This document shows positions 1 to 8,529 of a stretch of 32,009 bases of DNA, piece by piece. The notes beneath the pieces were generated by a model. That model was not told where the DNA came from, did no database searches, and saw nothing but the letters and a program-made list of their open reading frames with translations. Numbering within the stretch: the first letter of the stretch is position 1; each line of letters starts with the position of its first letter. This DNA comes from Oceanospirillaceae bacterium (lineage in GTDB: Bacteria > Pseudomonadota > Gammaproteobacteria > Pseudomonadales > Balneatricaceae): assembly GCA_003523085.1 (NCBI GenBank), contig DPHD01000064.1, positions 1 through 32,009 on the forward strand, read 5' to 3'. Position numbers and translations under genes: made by a program.

Positions 1-20
1 ACTTTCCCCGGACACTAGTG

Positions 21-116
21 GACGAAGGTCAGGATCTCATGAACCCGGCTAAGATACCGGCCTGCGCCGGTATGACGGAAAGTAACGCCGGTATGACGCG
101 AAGGCCCCGTCATCCT
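21..116. repeat. Repeat unit 1 (96 bp)
   Basis: First copy, beginning GACGAAGGTCAGGATCTCA. Its internal hairpin ATACCGGC/GCCGGTAT lies at 54-73. It differs from copy 2 at a handful of positions (for example CCGG versus TTGG near the middle). Confidence 0.8.
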
Positions 117-212
117 GACGAAGGTCAGGATCTCAGGAACTTGGCTAAGATACCGGCCTGCGCCGGTATGACGGAAAGTAACGTCGGTATGACGCGAAGG
201 CCCCGTCATCCT
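117..212. repeat. Repeat unit 2 (96 bp)
   Basis: Second copy, directly abutting unit 1. The junction forms the perfect hairpin ATCCTGAC-GAAG-GTCAGGAT at 112-131. About 20 bases of spacer (213-232) follow before unit 3. Confidence 0.8.
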
Positions 213-232
213 GACCACTAGCAGGTCATCCT

Positions 233-312
233 GACGAAGGTCAGGATCTCAGGAACCCGGCTAAGATACCGGCCTACGTCGGTATGACGGAAAGTAACGC
301 CGGTATGACGGG
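233..312. repeat. Repeat unit 3 (shortened at its right end)
   Basis: Third copy, ending about 13 bases before the hinT stop codon. Its central hairpin (266-285) has one changed base, GTCGGTAT instead of GCCGGTAT, which keeps a G-U pair in RNA. The last part of the unit (CGAAGGCCCC...) is missing. Confidence 0.75.
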
Positions 313-324
313 ACCCTTCAGCGC

Positions 325-657
325 CTAAGCGCTAAAGGCTCGACCGCCCATAAGGTGCAAGTGGATGTGATACACCACTTGGCCGCCGTCTGGATTGCAG
401 TTCATTTGCACGCGATAACCACCCTCGGCCACCCCCGCTTCCTTGGCTAGCTTAGCCGCGGTTAACATCATCTGGCCTAATAGGGCCTGATGTTCTGGGT
501 TGGCATCGTTGAGGGTGGCAATGGGCTGCTTGGGAATGATCAAGTAGTGCACAGGAGCCTTGGGTGCAATATCTTTAAAAGCCAATAACAGCTCATCTTC
601 ATAGACAATATCAGCTGGAATTTCTCGGCTGATAATTTTATCAAATATAGTGCCCAT
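325..657 (-). CDS. hinT: HIT-family purine nucleoside phosphoramidase HinT
   Basis: Histidine-triad nucleotide-binding protein that hydrolyses purine nucleoside phosphoramidates such as AMP-amino adducts in the cytosol. The 110-residue length fits the bacterial HinT subfamily (about 105-120). The defining triad H-x-H-x-H is visible at residues 97-101 (context YHIHLHLMGGR), close to the C-terminus as expected, and the N-terminus has the usual TIFDKIISREIPADIVYEDE opening. The ATG at 657 is preceded by a strong GGAGG ribosome site, which supports this start. It lies 12 bases downstream of purD on the same strand and is probably the last gene of the purH-purD unit; its stop is followed by a short hairpin (320-333) and the repeat array. 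No anomalies. Confidence 0.93.
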   Translation of the reverse strand: MGTIFDKIISREIPADIVYEDELLLAFKDIAPKAPVHYLIIPKQPIATLNDANPEHQALLGQMMLTAAKLAKEAGVAEGGYRVQMNCNPDGGQVVYHIHLHLMGGRAFSA

Positions 658-669
658 GGCGGCCTCCTG

Positions 670-1959
670 TTAGTGCAGTTGCTCGCGAGCAATAGCCCGA
701 TAAGCGATATCGCGTCGACAAAACTTACCTTGCCACTCAACCTTATCAGCTAACTCATACGCTTGATGTTGGGCTTGGCCCACGGTCTCACCTAAAGCCA
801 CCGCACACAAAACACGGCCACCGTTGGTAACGACCATGCCCTCTTCGTTAAGTGCGGTACCCGCATGGAAGATTTTGGTGTCTTTGTTCAACTCTTCTGG
901 CAGGTTGATTACGTCGCCCTTGGGATAGGCGCCTGGGTATCCAGCGGCGGCCAATACTACACCAACGGCTGGGCGCTCATCCCACTGAGCCAAGGTTTGG
1001 TCCAACACGCCCATTGCGCCGGCCACACACAGCTCGACGATGCTATTTTTCAAACGTATCAGGATAGGTTGGGTTTCTGGGTCGCCGAGGCGGCAATTAA
1101 ATTCAATTACTTTGGGGGTGCCGTCGGCGGTGACCATAATGCCGGCATATAAAAAACCGGTATACACGTGGCCATCTGCTGCCATGCCTTCTACGGTGGG
1201 CGTGATTACTTCATCGACAATACGTTGGTGCATTGCATCGTTCACCACTGGCGCGGGGGAATAGGCTCCCATGCCACCCGTGTTGGGGCCTTGATCACCC
1301 TCGTCGCGGGCTTTGTGGTCTTGGCTAGAGGCTAACGGTAATATATTTTTACCGTCGGCCATAACAATAAAGCTGGCTTCTTCGCCCGCCAAAAACTCTT
1401 CAATAACCACGCGGCTACCGGCCTCACCAAAAGCATTGCCCGCTAACATATCTTCTACTGCGGTGCAGGCTTGCGCTACTGTTTCGGCTACAATAACGCC
1501 CTTGCCAGCCGCTAAACCATCGGCTTTTATGACGATGGGTGCGCCTTGAACTTTGATATATTCTATTGCGGGTGCAATTTCTGTGAAGGTCTCGTAGGCC
1601 GCGGTAGGGATGGCGTGACGCTTAAGAAAATCTTTGGCAAAGGCCTTAGATCCTTCCAGTTGTGCAGCGCCTTTTGTGGGTCCAAAGATATCCATGTCGG
1701 CGGCGCGAAACACGTCCACTATGCCTGCCACTAACGGCGCTTCTGGACCAACAATAGTAATGTCCACGGCATTGGCTTGGGCGAAGGCTAATAGGCCTTC
1801 GATGTCCATGACGTCTATGGCCACGTTCTTTGTTTTGTTTTCTAGGGCTGTGCCAGCATTACCCGGTGCTACAAAAATATTGTGCACACCACGGTTTTTG
1901 GAGGCCTGCCACGCAAGGGCGTGTTCACGGCCGCCACTGCCAATAATTAGTACATTCAT
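670..1959 (-). CDS. purD: Phosphoribosylamine-glycine ligase (GAR synthetase)
   Basis: Catalyses the ATP-dependent joining of phosphoribosylamine and glycine to give glycinamide ribonucleotide, the second step of de novo purine synthesis. The 429-residue length matches the family. Visible landmarks are the N-terminal GSGGREHA motif (7-14), the ATP-grasp segment around K145 to G153 (IKADGLAAGKG) and the signature EFNCRLGDPETQ (286-297), which carries metal and ATP ligands. It starts 15 bases after the stop of purH and is followed by hinT after 10 bases, so the three are most likely co-transcribed. The purH-purD pairing is widely conserved in gammaproteobacteria. No frameshift or missing motif was noticed. 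Confidence 0.97.
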   Translation of the reverse strand: MNVLIIGSGGREHALAWQASKNRGVHNIFVAPGNAGTALENKTKNVAIDVMDIEGLLAFAQANAVDITIVGPEAPLVAGIVDVFRAADMDIFGPTKGAAQLEGSKAFAKDFLKRHAIPTAAYETFTEIAPAIEYIKVQGAPIVIKADGLAAGKGVIVAETVAQACTAVEDMLAGNAFGEAGSRVVIEEFLAGEEASFIVMADGKNILPLASSQDHKARDEGDQGPNTGGMGAYSPAPVVNDAMHQRIVDEVITPTVEGMAADGHVYTGFLYAGIMVTADGTPKVIEFNCRLGDPETQPILIRLKNSIVELCVAGAMGVLDQTLAQWDERPAVGVVLAAAGYPGAYPKGDVINLPEELNKDTKIFHAGTALNEEGMVVTNGGRVLCAVALGETVGQAQHQAYELADKVEWQGKFCRRDIAYRAIAREQLH

Positions 1960-1974
1960 TTTGTTCTAGTCCTA

Positions 1975-3540
1975 TTAATGACGGAAGTGACGCATGCCGG
2001 TAAAGATCATGCTGATATTGTGCTCATCGGCAGCGGCAATGATTTCATCATCACGCATGGAGCCACCTGGCTGAATAATCGCACTAATGCCCGCTGCCGC
2101 TGCGGCATCAATACCGTCACGGAAGGGAAAGAAGGCATCTGACGCCATGACCGAACCTTTAACTTCCAAACCTTCATCACTGGCCTTAATACCAGCAATC
2201 TTAGCGCTGTATACGCGGCTCATTTGACCAGCGCCTACACCAATGGTCATGCCACCTTTGCAATACACAATGGCGTTAGACTTAACATACTTGGCGACTT
2301 TCCAGGCAAATTGCAGGTCGTGCATTTCGGCTTCTGTGGGCATACGCTCACTCACAATCTTTAGATCTGCCTCCAACATTTGGCCTAAGTCTCGGTCTTG
2401 GACCAACAAACCACCGGTGACGCGTTTGTAATCCAGCTCGGCGGCGTGCAAGTGGGGCAGGTCGCCACAGCTTAAAACACGTACATTGGGCTTGCGGGCT
2501 AAGGCAGTCGCTGCAGATGGACTCACACTTGGGGCAATAATCACTTCTACAAACTGTTGGTCGATAATGCGCTGGGCCGTGGCTACATCGAGTTCGCGGT
2601 TAAAGGCAATAATGCCGCCAAAGGCCGAGGTACTGTCGGTACTGTAGGCTTTGTCATAGGCTTCGGTGATGTCTTTACCCATGGCCACGCCACATGGGTT
2701 GGCGTGTTTTACAATCACACAGGCAGGGTCTTGGAAGGCCTTTACGCACTCCAAAGCCGCGTCTGTATCGGCGATATTGTTAAACGACAAGGCTTTGCCT
2801 TGTAGTTGTGATGAGGTTGCGATACATGCTTCTTTAGGTTCATGTTCTACGTAAAAGGCCGCGTCTTGATGGGGGTTTTCACCGTAACGCATGTCCTGCA
2901 TTTTGCTGAACTGAGTGTTAAACGTGCGTGGGAACTTAGAGCTGGTATCCAGCTGTGCACCAAGGTAGTTGGCAATCGCGCCATCGTACTTGGCTGTGTG
3001 TTCAAAGGCCTTGCAAGCTAGGTCTGTGCGAGTGGCTTGGCTCAAGCCGCCGTTGACTGCAAGCTCGTCCAAGATGGCAGTGTAATCAGAGGAGTTGACT
3101 ACAATGGCTACACTTTTGTTGTTTTTAGCCGCCGAGCGCACCATAGTGGGGCCGCCAATGTCGATGTTCTCAGTAGCCATGTCTAAGGTGCAATCATCAC
3201 GTTCGATGGTGGCTTGAAAGGGATAAAGGTTGACTACAACTAGGTCAATGGCATCGATGCCATGTGCGGCCATTATGCCTTCATCTTGGCCGCGACGGCC
3301 CAAAATGCCGCCATGAATCTTGGGGTGCAAGGTTTTAACTCGACCATCCATCATTTCTGGAAAACCAGTATAGTCGGATACCTCGGTAGCAGCGACGCCA
3401 GCATCGGTTAACAGCTTAAAAGTACCGCCGGTGGAGAGGATTTCCACACCCTTTTCGGTGAGCTGCTGGGCAAATTCAACAATGCCTCGCTTGTCTGAGA
3501 CGCTGATAAGGGCGCGGTTGATGGCTTGATGGTCTGACAT
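1975..3540 (-). CDS. purH: Bifunctional AICAR transformylase / IMP cyclohydrolase
   Basis: Performs the last two steps of purine synthesis: formylation of AICAR with 10-formyl-tetrahydrofolate, then ring closure to IMP. At 521 residues it has the usual length. The N-terminal MGS-like cyclohydrolase domain (about 1-150) shows ISVSDKRGI (12-20), STGGT (36-40) and the conserved KTLHPKIHGGILGRR (69-83). The transformylase domain follows and contains the KHANPCGVA motif with the catalytic histidine. The ATG at 3540 has an AGGAT ribosome site. It lies 35 bases after fis and 15 before purD, matching the fis-purH-purD order of Pseudomonas and relatives. I did not find a convincing PurR-type operator by eye in the short upstream gap. 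Confidence 0.97.
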   Translation of the reverse strand: MSDHQAINRALISVSDKRGIVEFAQQLTEKGVEILSTGGTFKLLTDAGVAATEVSDYTGFPEMMDGRVKTLHPKIHGGILGRRGQDEGIMAAHGIDAIDLVVVNLYPFQATIERDDCTLDMATENIDIGGPTMVRSAAKNNKSVAIVVNSSDYTAILDELAVNGGLSQATRTDLACKAFEHTAKYDGAIANYLGAQLDTSSKFPRTFNTQFSKMQDMRYGENPHQDAAFYVEHEPKEACIATSSQLQGKALSFNNIADTDAALECVKAFQDPACVIVKHANPCGVAMGKDITEAYDKAYSTDSTSAFGGIIAFNRELDVATAQRIIDQQFVEVIIAPSVSPSAATALARKPNVRVLSCGDLPHLHAAELDYKRVTGGLLVQDRDLGQMLEADLKIVSERMPTEAEMHDLQFAWKVAKYVKSNAIVYCKGGMTIGVGAGQMSRVYSAKIAGIKASDEGLEVKGSVMASDAFFPFRDGIDAAAAAGISAIIQPGGSMRDDEIIAAADEHNISMIFTGMRHFRH

Positions 3541-3575
3541 GTGAATATCCTTTTAACGGCGGTGAATATGGCGGG

Positions 3576-3878
3576 TTAAAGTAGGTCGTACTGTTTTAAT
3601 TTCTTGCGTAAAGTGCCACGGTTAAGCCCCAATAGAGTGGCGGCTTTAGATTGATTGTCTTGTGTGTGCTGCATCACACAGGTAAATAATGGCGCTTCAA
3701 CTTGCTGCATAAATAGGTCGTAGAGTTCGGTGGTGTGCTGGCCATCCAGTTCTGCAAAATAGGCGGTGAGGGCCTGTTCTACATTTTGTTTTAAGGTGAG
3801 GGCGGTGTGTTCGCTAGGCGCAGGGGTGATGTTAGTGCTGTTCATGGGTTGTTTAGTTACTTCTACTAACTGAGTCAT
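3576..3878 (-). CDS. fis: DNA-binding protein Fis
   Basis: Small nucleoid-associated protein that bends DNA and activates or represses growth-phase genes, including ribosomal RNA promoters. It is 100 residues, against 98 in E. coli. The C-terminal helix-turn-helix (about 75-100) reads SKAATLLGLNRGTLRKKLKQY, nearly identical to the E. coli recognition region; the central part (about 30-70) would form the dimer helices. The start codon is only 4 bases past the dusB stop with no clear ribosome site, so translation is probably coupled to dusB. The dusB-fis operon is a classic gammaproteobacterial arrangement and strengthens the call. Confidence 0.95.
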   Translation of the reverse strand: MTQLVEVTKQPMNSTNITPAPSEHTALTLKQNVEQALTAYFAELDGQHTTELYDLFMQQVEAPLFTCVMQHTQDNQSKAATLLGLNRGTLRKKLKQYDLL

Positions 3879-3882
3879 AAAA

Positions 3883-4878
3883 TTAAGCCGCCTGCAGACT
3901 GGCGTGTTGAAAGTGGGATTTCAAAAATGCTAACTGCAGTTCTTGACTGGGTAATTGGTTAAAGGCTTGGCGTTGCTCTCGGTCGGGCTTAAGATACCAA
4001 CCCACGTGTTTACGGGCAATGCGTGGGCCCATTAGATCGCCATATAATGCGTATAACCCCAGCAGATGCTGTTCTAACACCTGCCAAATTTGTGATGGTA
4101 AGGGTGCAGCAAGTTCGGAGCCGTGTTCAAGGTAGTGCAACACTTGCTCAAACAGCCATGGGTTGCCTTGCGCAGCGCGACCAAACATCAAACCATCGGC
4201 TTGAGTATGGGCCAATACCTTTGCTGCATCTTGGGCCGAGCAGATGTCACCATTGGCTAATACAGGAATTTCAATGACCTGTTTGATGGCCGCAATGGTG
4301 TCGTATTCAACTTCGCCTTTAAAGCCACAAGCACGGGTGCGCCCATGTACAGCTAATGTTTGAATGCCCGCGTCTTGAGCGATCTTGGCAATATCTACGC
4401 CATTGCGCTCATCAGCATTCCAACCGGTGCGAATTTTCAAGGTGACCGGTACCTCCACCGCTGCAACCACGGCCGTTAAAATGGCTTTAACCAGAGCGGG
4501 GTCGCGCAGCAGTGCTGAACCGGCCGCTTTTTTAAGCACCTTTTTGGCGGGGCAACCCATATTGATATCGATGATTTGTGCACCCAAAGCGACGTTAGCT
4601 TGGGCCGCGTGTGCCATTTGTTGTGGGTCACTGCCGGCAATTTGTATACTGATCGGGGTGCTGTCGTCTGCATGGGGCAGGCGTTTTTGAGACTTTTTGG
4701 TGTGCCACAATGATGTGTCTGAAGTGACCATTTCTGCAACCGCTAACCCCGCGCCAAGTTGACGGCATAAATGCCGAAATGGACGGTCGGTAATGCCTGC
4801 CATAGGCGCTAACACCAAGCCGTTGTCGAGCTGGTGAGGGCCAATGGCAAAGCCTTGAATAACGCTAGAGTGATTCAT
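3883..4878 (-). CDS. dusB: tRNA-dihydrouridine synthase B
   Basis: FMN-dependent enzyme that reduces specific uridines in the tRNA D-loop to dihydrouridine. The TIM-barrel landmarks are present: LAPMAGITDRPFR (23-35), the catalytic-cysteine motif DINMGCPAKKV with Cys109, KIRTGW, and HGRTRACGF. I chose the ATG at 4878 (331 residues) instead of the upstream ATG at 4962 (359 residues). The shorter form starts just before the conserved N-terminus as in E. coli DusB, and a good promoter (-35 at 4959-4964, -10 at 4936-4941) would place the transcript start near 4929, downstream of the longer start. The ribosome site at 4878 is weak. It forms an operon with fis. Confidence 0.95.
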   Translation of the reverse strand: MNHSSVIQGFAIGPHQLDNGLVLAPMAGITDRPFRHLCRQLGAGLAVAEMVTSDTSLWHTKKSQKRLPHADDSTPISIQIAGSDPQQMAHAAQANVALGAQIIDINMGCPAKKVLKKAAGSALLRDPALVKAILTAVVAAVEVPVTLKIRTGWNADERNGVDIAKIAQDAGIQTLAVHGRTRACGFKGEVEYDTIAAIKQVIEIPVLANGDICSAQDAAKVLAHTQADGLMFGRAAQGNPWLFEQVLHYLEHGSELAAPLPSQIWQVLEQHLLGLYALYGDLMGPRIARKHVGWYLKPDREQRQAFNQLPSQELQLAFLKSHFQHASLQAA

Positions 4879-4935
4879 TATAGGTTCAAGGGCTGCTTGA
4901 TAATCGCCAGAAGTGAGTCTAAATTCCAGGGCCCT

Positions 4936-4964
4936 ATTGTACGATTTGTACGTTTTTTGCACAA
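4936..4964 (-). promoter_or_regulatory. Candidate sigma-70 promoter of dusB-fis
   Basis: On the minus strand TTGTGC (4964-4959) is followed after exactly 17 bases by TACAAT (4941-4936), a five-of-six match to the -10 consensus. The -35 matches only its TTG part. The expected start near 4929 leaves a leader of about 50 bases to the dusB ATG at 4878. Confidence 0.5.
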
Positions 4965-5010
4965 CTAATTTATCGGCTTTGGATAGCTTAGGTGGGGAAT
5001 ATGTGGTGCA

Positions 5011-5754
5011 TTAAAAAAGCTGGTACAAAGCCACTACTATTACTGCAAGCAAACCCACACCAATACTCTGGCGCACGATGATTGGGTTGTTCTTGAGCAT
5101 ATGGTCATGGAACTTTAGGCCAATGAAGTGGCCGATACCTGCGGGTATTAGGAGCGCCAGCGACCACTGCCATTGGAGGTCTACGCCGGCAATCGCAAAG
5201 GCAGCCATTTTAATAACTACCAGAATAAACCAAAGCGCGAATAGCGTGTCTCGGTAGGCCGTTACGGCGAGTTTCTTTACGGCTACTGCAATAATGAGTG
5301 GTGCGCCAATTAGAGAGACGCCACTAAAATAGCCTCCCAGTATGAAGAGTAGGCGATCTACCCATGGTGACTGGCTGCGTATCTCCAGTTTGAAGATCCA
5401 CGTGAGTGCGTAGAAACCAGTGATGCCGTAGATGATGAGGACCATCCATTCATTAGGCAGACTCAACAGGCCAATCACACCGATGAGCTTGGGAATGATC
5501 ATCCAACTCAGGGATTGTTTTAGAAACACAAAATCAATGTTGTTGAAACTGCGGGCCGCCGTGATACTAGAAAAGATGAGTAAGTGAGTGGCCACTATGG
5601 GCAAAAAGAACAACGGTTGGTCTGCCACCATCAGCAACAAAGGCAGCGCCAAAGCCGCCCCGCCAAAACCAAGGCCCGCGCGTACAAAGCCCGACCATAC
5701 AAAGATCAAGCCAATGGCCAATAACTGAGGGGTACTAAAGTCCAGAAGGTTCAC
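5011..5754 (-). CDS. TSUP (TauE/SafE) family membrane permease
   Basis: Integral membrane protein of the sulfite-exporter TauE/SafE family, whose members move sulfite, sulfonates or other small organic anions; the substrate here is unknown. The 247 residues contain about eight hydrophobic segments, a usual size. The first helix pair carries the family-like glycine-rich stretch RAGLGFGGAALALPLLL (about 26-42), and the second half repeats a similar pattern (GGYFSGVSLIGAPLI). The start is a GTG at 5754, two bases after the stop of the preceding membrane-protein gene, so translation is probably coupled to it. Both genes interrupt the usual prmA to dusB neighbourhood. Confident at family level only. 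Confidence 0.85.
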   Translation of the reverse strand: MNLLDFSTPQLLAIGLIFVWSGFVRAGLGFGGAALALPLLLMVADQPLFFLPIVATHLLIFSSITAARSFNNIDFVFLKQSLSWMIIPKLIGVIGLLSLPNEWMVLIIYGITGFYALTWIFKLEIRSQSPWVDRLLFILGGYFSGVSLIGAPLIIAVAVKKLAVTAYRDTLFALWFILVVIKMAAFAIAGVDLQWQWSLALLIPAGIGHFIGLKFHDHMLKNNPIIVRQSIGVGLLAVIVVALYQLF

Positions 5755-5756
5755 CT

Positions 5757-7526
5757 TTAATAATTAAACCAACCGTGTAGGTCATAGACTATACCAGCCC
5801 CCGAAAAGCCTTTGCCCGCCAATACAAAACCCGTGAGAATAATACCCAAGGCCGAGCTGACCACGTTTTGGGTGGTGGGATACCCCATGACTTTCACCGG
5901 TTTGTGAATCAATTCATGGAAGTGTATGGATTCGTCTACCTGCTGCAGCAGTACTTTGGCTTGTTGAATTTGTTTATACAGCGCAGGCATTTCGGCGTTC
6001 TCTGCGTTCATGAGTTCCTGCTCCAACAGGAATAGCTGGTTTTGTAGCTGGTCGCGTTGGCTCGAACTGAGCGTTTGTAGTTTGGTGGCTTTGGAGATAG
6101 TGAAAATACAAATACTAGAAATCACTACAACGATTAATATAATGAGGTAAATGGTGGACACATGATGACGTGCCTGAGTCCAAGCAATCATGTTAAGAAT
6201 GACCATACAACTAATAGCATAGAACAATAAAATGGAGTTGTAGGCTTGAATTCGCAGGTAAAACGCCTCACCAAAGGAACGTAATGTTTTGCGACACATC
6301 ATCCACGCAAATACGTTACTGGGCTGGTTTAGGTCAATAAATAAATGGCCCTTAGGGTCTTGGTTTGAGTCTGCCTCGATTGTTTTGTCGGACTCCTGAG
6401 TTGGTGGTTGGTGGTATAAAAACTCAGCCAGACGCAAGCCTGGATATTGTATCAACTGGCCTAGTTTTTTGAGAGTGGCCGCTCGGCGGTTAAAGTCATG
6501 GGCACAAATTAAACCAAAGTTTAACGACGTCATGCTGGCAAGAAATCCAAATCCGCAGCCGATAAAGATGATAGTTTCAAAACCAGTCGCACCAAAGGCT
6601 TCTACACCATAGGTTAAGCGTAATAAAAACGTACACAATAATATGGGTATAACACAGGCCATCAAAAAGAGCCCGTAGGCGGTTGGGGGTTTTAGGTTAT
6701 ACACCGTCCTTAAAATTTGGTGTAACACAAAACCAGAAGCCACTTGGTCATTGTTATTATGGGGCGTTTTTGCGGTGAATCGCTGGTCGGTTTTGTGCTG
6801 CTGTAATTGGCCATTGGTGTGGGTTGCCACTGTGAAATGTATGCTTTGCAAGGCGACGTCATTTTCATTCATGGCGCAGGTGAGTCCATCTTCGATGAGT
6901 CCAGGATACTTGCTAGGTCGACTCCAGCCGCCCGCCACTAATAGACGGTCGGTTTTATCGCCCGACCATTCAGGGGCTGGTTGGTTGAGTCGAGCATAAT
7001 CCTCGGGGCGGTAGTAGCCGTATTTGACTGACACGATGAGGGCCCTGAGGGAGAAAAATAGATAGGCCAATACCATCTGAAATAGATCGACATTTTGCAC
7101 CAGTTCTACAGGTGCAAATAACCTCATCATCAAGGCGCTAAATACCAGCCAATAGATGGGGTACATCATTAGCCAGCAAAAAATGTGATTGCCGCGTGCG
7201 TTGTGTTTCAAAGAACACATAAATAGGCCGCGATGGTTCATTACATGCCAGGCTTTGCTGGTAGAGCTCTCAATTAATAAGACCGCTAAAGGTGCAAAAA
7301 TCACAGGGGGGAGGTTCTCGTAGATGAGGGTAATTAAAAACTGCCGCCATGAAAATTGTACGGGCGTGTGATAACTATCGATTTTATCTTTTGGGCTTGA
7401 GGCCCGCAATTTGGCTGCTTGTAAACTATTAGCGAACTGGGCCTGAGTCTGTGTATCGGTAGTTTTGGATGTTTTTTTATGGTGCTTCACCGCCTCGTTA
7501 TCGGCCGGTGAGAATGCCTTATCCAT
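5757..7526 (-). CDS. Uncharacterised polytopic membrane protein with coiled coil
   Basis: I do not recognise this 589-residue protein. It has a polar, Lys/Thr/Gln-rich N-terminus (1-55), hydrophobic segments at about 63-86, 115-137, 148-167, 283-303, 316-340, 431-450 and 458-476, a Gln/Leu-rich probable coiled coil at about 479-532, and a final hydrophobic segment near 553-572. Between the third and fourth segments lies a soluble region of about 115 residues with a GWSRPSKYPGL stretch. The start is the ATG at 7526, preceded by a strong GGAGG site; an in-frame ATG at 7598 would add 24 residues but has no such support. By eye the gene looks more A+T-rich than its neighbours. The TauE/SafE permease follows after two bases, suggesting a shared function. 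No enzyme motif was seen. Confidence 0.85.
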   Translation of the reverse strand: MDKAFSPADNEAVKHHKKTSKTTDTQTQAQFANSLQAAKLRASSPKDKIDSYHTPVQFSWRQFLITLIYENLPPVIFAPLAVLLIESSTSKAWHVMNHRGLFMCSLKHNARGNHIFCWLMMYPIYWLVFSALMMRLFAPVELVQNVDLFQMVLAYLFFSLRALIVSVKYGYYRPEDYARLNQPAPEWSGDKTDRLLVAGGWSRPSKYPGLIEDGLTCAMNENDVALQSIHFTVATHTNGQLQQHKTDQRFTAKTPHNNNDQVASGFVLHQILRTVYNLKPPTAYGLFLMACVIPILLCTFLLRLTYGVEAFGATGFETIIFIGCGFGFLASMTSLNFGLICAHDFNRRAATLKKLGQLIQYPGLRLAEFLYHQPPTQESDKTIEADSNQDPKGHLFIDLNQPSNVFAWMMCRKTLRSFGEAFYLRIQAYNSILLFYAISCMVILNMIAWTQARHHVSTIYLIILIVVVISSICIFTISKATKLQTLSSSQRDQLQNQLFLLEQELMNAENAEMPALYKQIQQAKVLLQQVDESIHFHELIHKPVKVMGYPTTQNVVSSALGIILTGFVLAGKGFSGAGIVYDLHGWFNY

Positions 7527-7607
7527 GGTGCCCTCCTTGATGTTGAGTGTGCTACAACACTCAACTAAGGATACATTTGTACCAAAATAAGCCGACAAAC
7601 ACCAACA

Positions 7608-8504
7608 TTAGCTGCGTTTTCGGCCATCGATGCGAACCCATTCGTCTTCAGCCGTGACCGTATGCATATCAAACCAAGGTGCATAAGCGTCTATAACTGC
7701 ATCGGCTTGATGTTCTAGAATGCCCGACAAGGCAATCAGTCCACCTGCTTTGGTCAGTTCGGCTAAACGCGCGGCCATGTCGATTAACGGGCCTGCCAAA
7801 ATGTTGGCAAGCATAATGTCTACCGCTTGAGTTGGGGTGTCTTCGGGTAAGAATACCGGAATCTTATTCGCATCAATGCCATTGCGTTGAGCGTTGTCCT
7901 TGGTGGCCGTTAAGGCTTGGGTGTCGTTATCAACCCCCAGAACATGCGCTGCCCCCATGAGCATAGCCCCGATGGCTAAAATGCCGGAGCCACAGCCATA
8001 ATCAATCACCGTTTTGTGCTGCCAATCTTGTTGTGCAATCCACTGTAGGCACAAAGCCGTGGTAGGGTGACTGCCGGTGCCAAACGCTAGGCCTGGGTCG
8101 AGCATTAGGTTGGCGGCCGTTGGGTCGGGCGCCGGTTTCCAGCTGGGGCAAACCCACAGGCGTTCACCAAATTGAATGGGTTCAAAACGATCCATCCATT
8201 CCCTTACCCAGTCTTTGTCTTCGAGTATTTCCAGCTTGTGTTTTGGAAAGGGGGCTTCTGGATAGGCGTCGTGCCAACCGTTTTGTAAATGATTAAGCAG
8301 AGATTCTTGGTCGATATCGGCTTCAAATAACCCCATTACCCGAGTGTCTTGCCATAAGGGCGTGGTGCCTTTGATAGGCTCGAACACCGGTTGATCGGCA
8401 CCATCGAGCATGCTTACGGCACCGGCGCCGCACAGCAGTAACATGTCTTCTAAAATCTCAGAGGTCTCAGGGCTGGAGGAGAGAGTGATTTGAACCCAAG
8501 GCAT
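7608..8504 (-). CDS. prmA: Ribosomal protein L11 methyltransferase
   Basis: Uses S-adenosylmethionine to methylate ribosomal protein L11. The N-terminal domain begins MPWVQITLSS and contains GERLWVCPSW. The Rossmann methyltransferase domain shows LDPGLAFGTGSHPTT, the SAM-binding motif DYGCGSGILAIGA and the substrate loop ANILAGPL, all diagnostic. I start at the ATG at 8504 (298 residues), which matches the E. coli N-terminus MPWIQ and has an AAGGGA ribosome site; the in-frame ATG at 8531 would add nine unconserved residues and lies in the T-tract of a terminator. The gene follows accC as in Pseudomonas, but an intrinsic terminator separates the two. Confidence 0.96.
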   Translation of the reverse strand: MPWVQITLSSSPETSEILEDMLLLCGAGAVSMLDGADQPVFEPIKGTTPLWQDTRVMGLFEADIDQESLLNHLQNGWHDAYPEAPFPKHKLEILEDKDWVREWMDRFEPIQFGERLWVCPSWKPAPDPTAANLMLDPGLAFGTGSHPTTALCLQWIAQQDWQHKTVIDYGCGSGILAIGAMLMGAAHVLGVDNDTQALTATKDNAQRNGIDANKIPVFLPEDTPTQAVDIMLANILAGPLIDMAARLAELTKAGGLIALSGILEHQADAVIDAYAPWFDMHTVTAEDEWVRIDGRKRS

Positions 8505-8529
8505 GGCGTCTAGTCCCTTGTTTAAACAC

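Larger units (their letters stand above)
13..312. repeat. Tandem array of three intergenic ~96-bp mosaic repeats
   Basis: This is the only gene-free stretch above 300 bases. It holds three direct copies of one unit (starting near 21, 117 and 233). Each unit carries two perfect or near-perfect inverted repeats: ATCCTGAC-GAAG-GTCAGGAT (for example 112-131) and ATACCGGC-CTGC-GCCGGTAT (for example 54-73). Copies 2 and 3 are separated by about 20 extra bases that include a CACTAG motif, also present just before copy 1 (13-18). Open frames on both strands run through the array only because the repeat lacks stops in some frames; they are repetitive peptides without homologue-like features. The hairpins resemble the abundant REP-like intergenic repeats of proteobacteria that read GTCATxCCGGCGCAGGCCGGxATC; that assignment is by pattern memory only. 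The array follows the end of hinT and may continue outside the window. Confidence 0.85.

Noticed and set aside
15..221. Open frames of 67 codons on both strands in the first 221 bases
   Set aside because: They run through the tandem repeats, give repetitive peptides and have no ribosome site; the repeat explains them.
13..312. Possible CRISPR array
   Set aside because: The units are about 96 bp, nearly contiguous and without unique spacers, and no cas gene is in the window.
7527..7598. 24-residue N-terminal extension of the unknown membrane protein
   Set aside because: The downstream ATG at 7526 has a strong GGAGG site and the extension does not look like a signal sequence.
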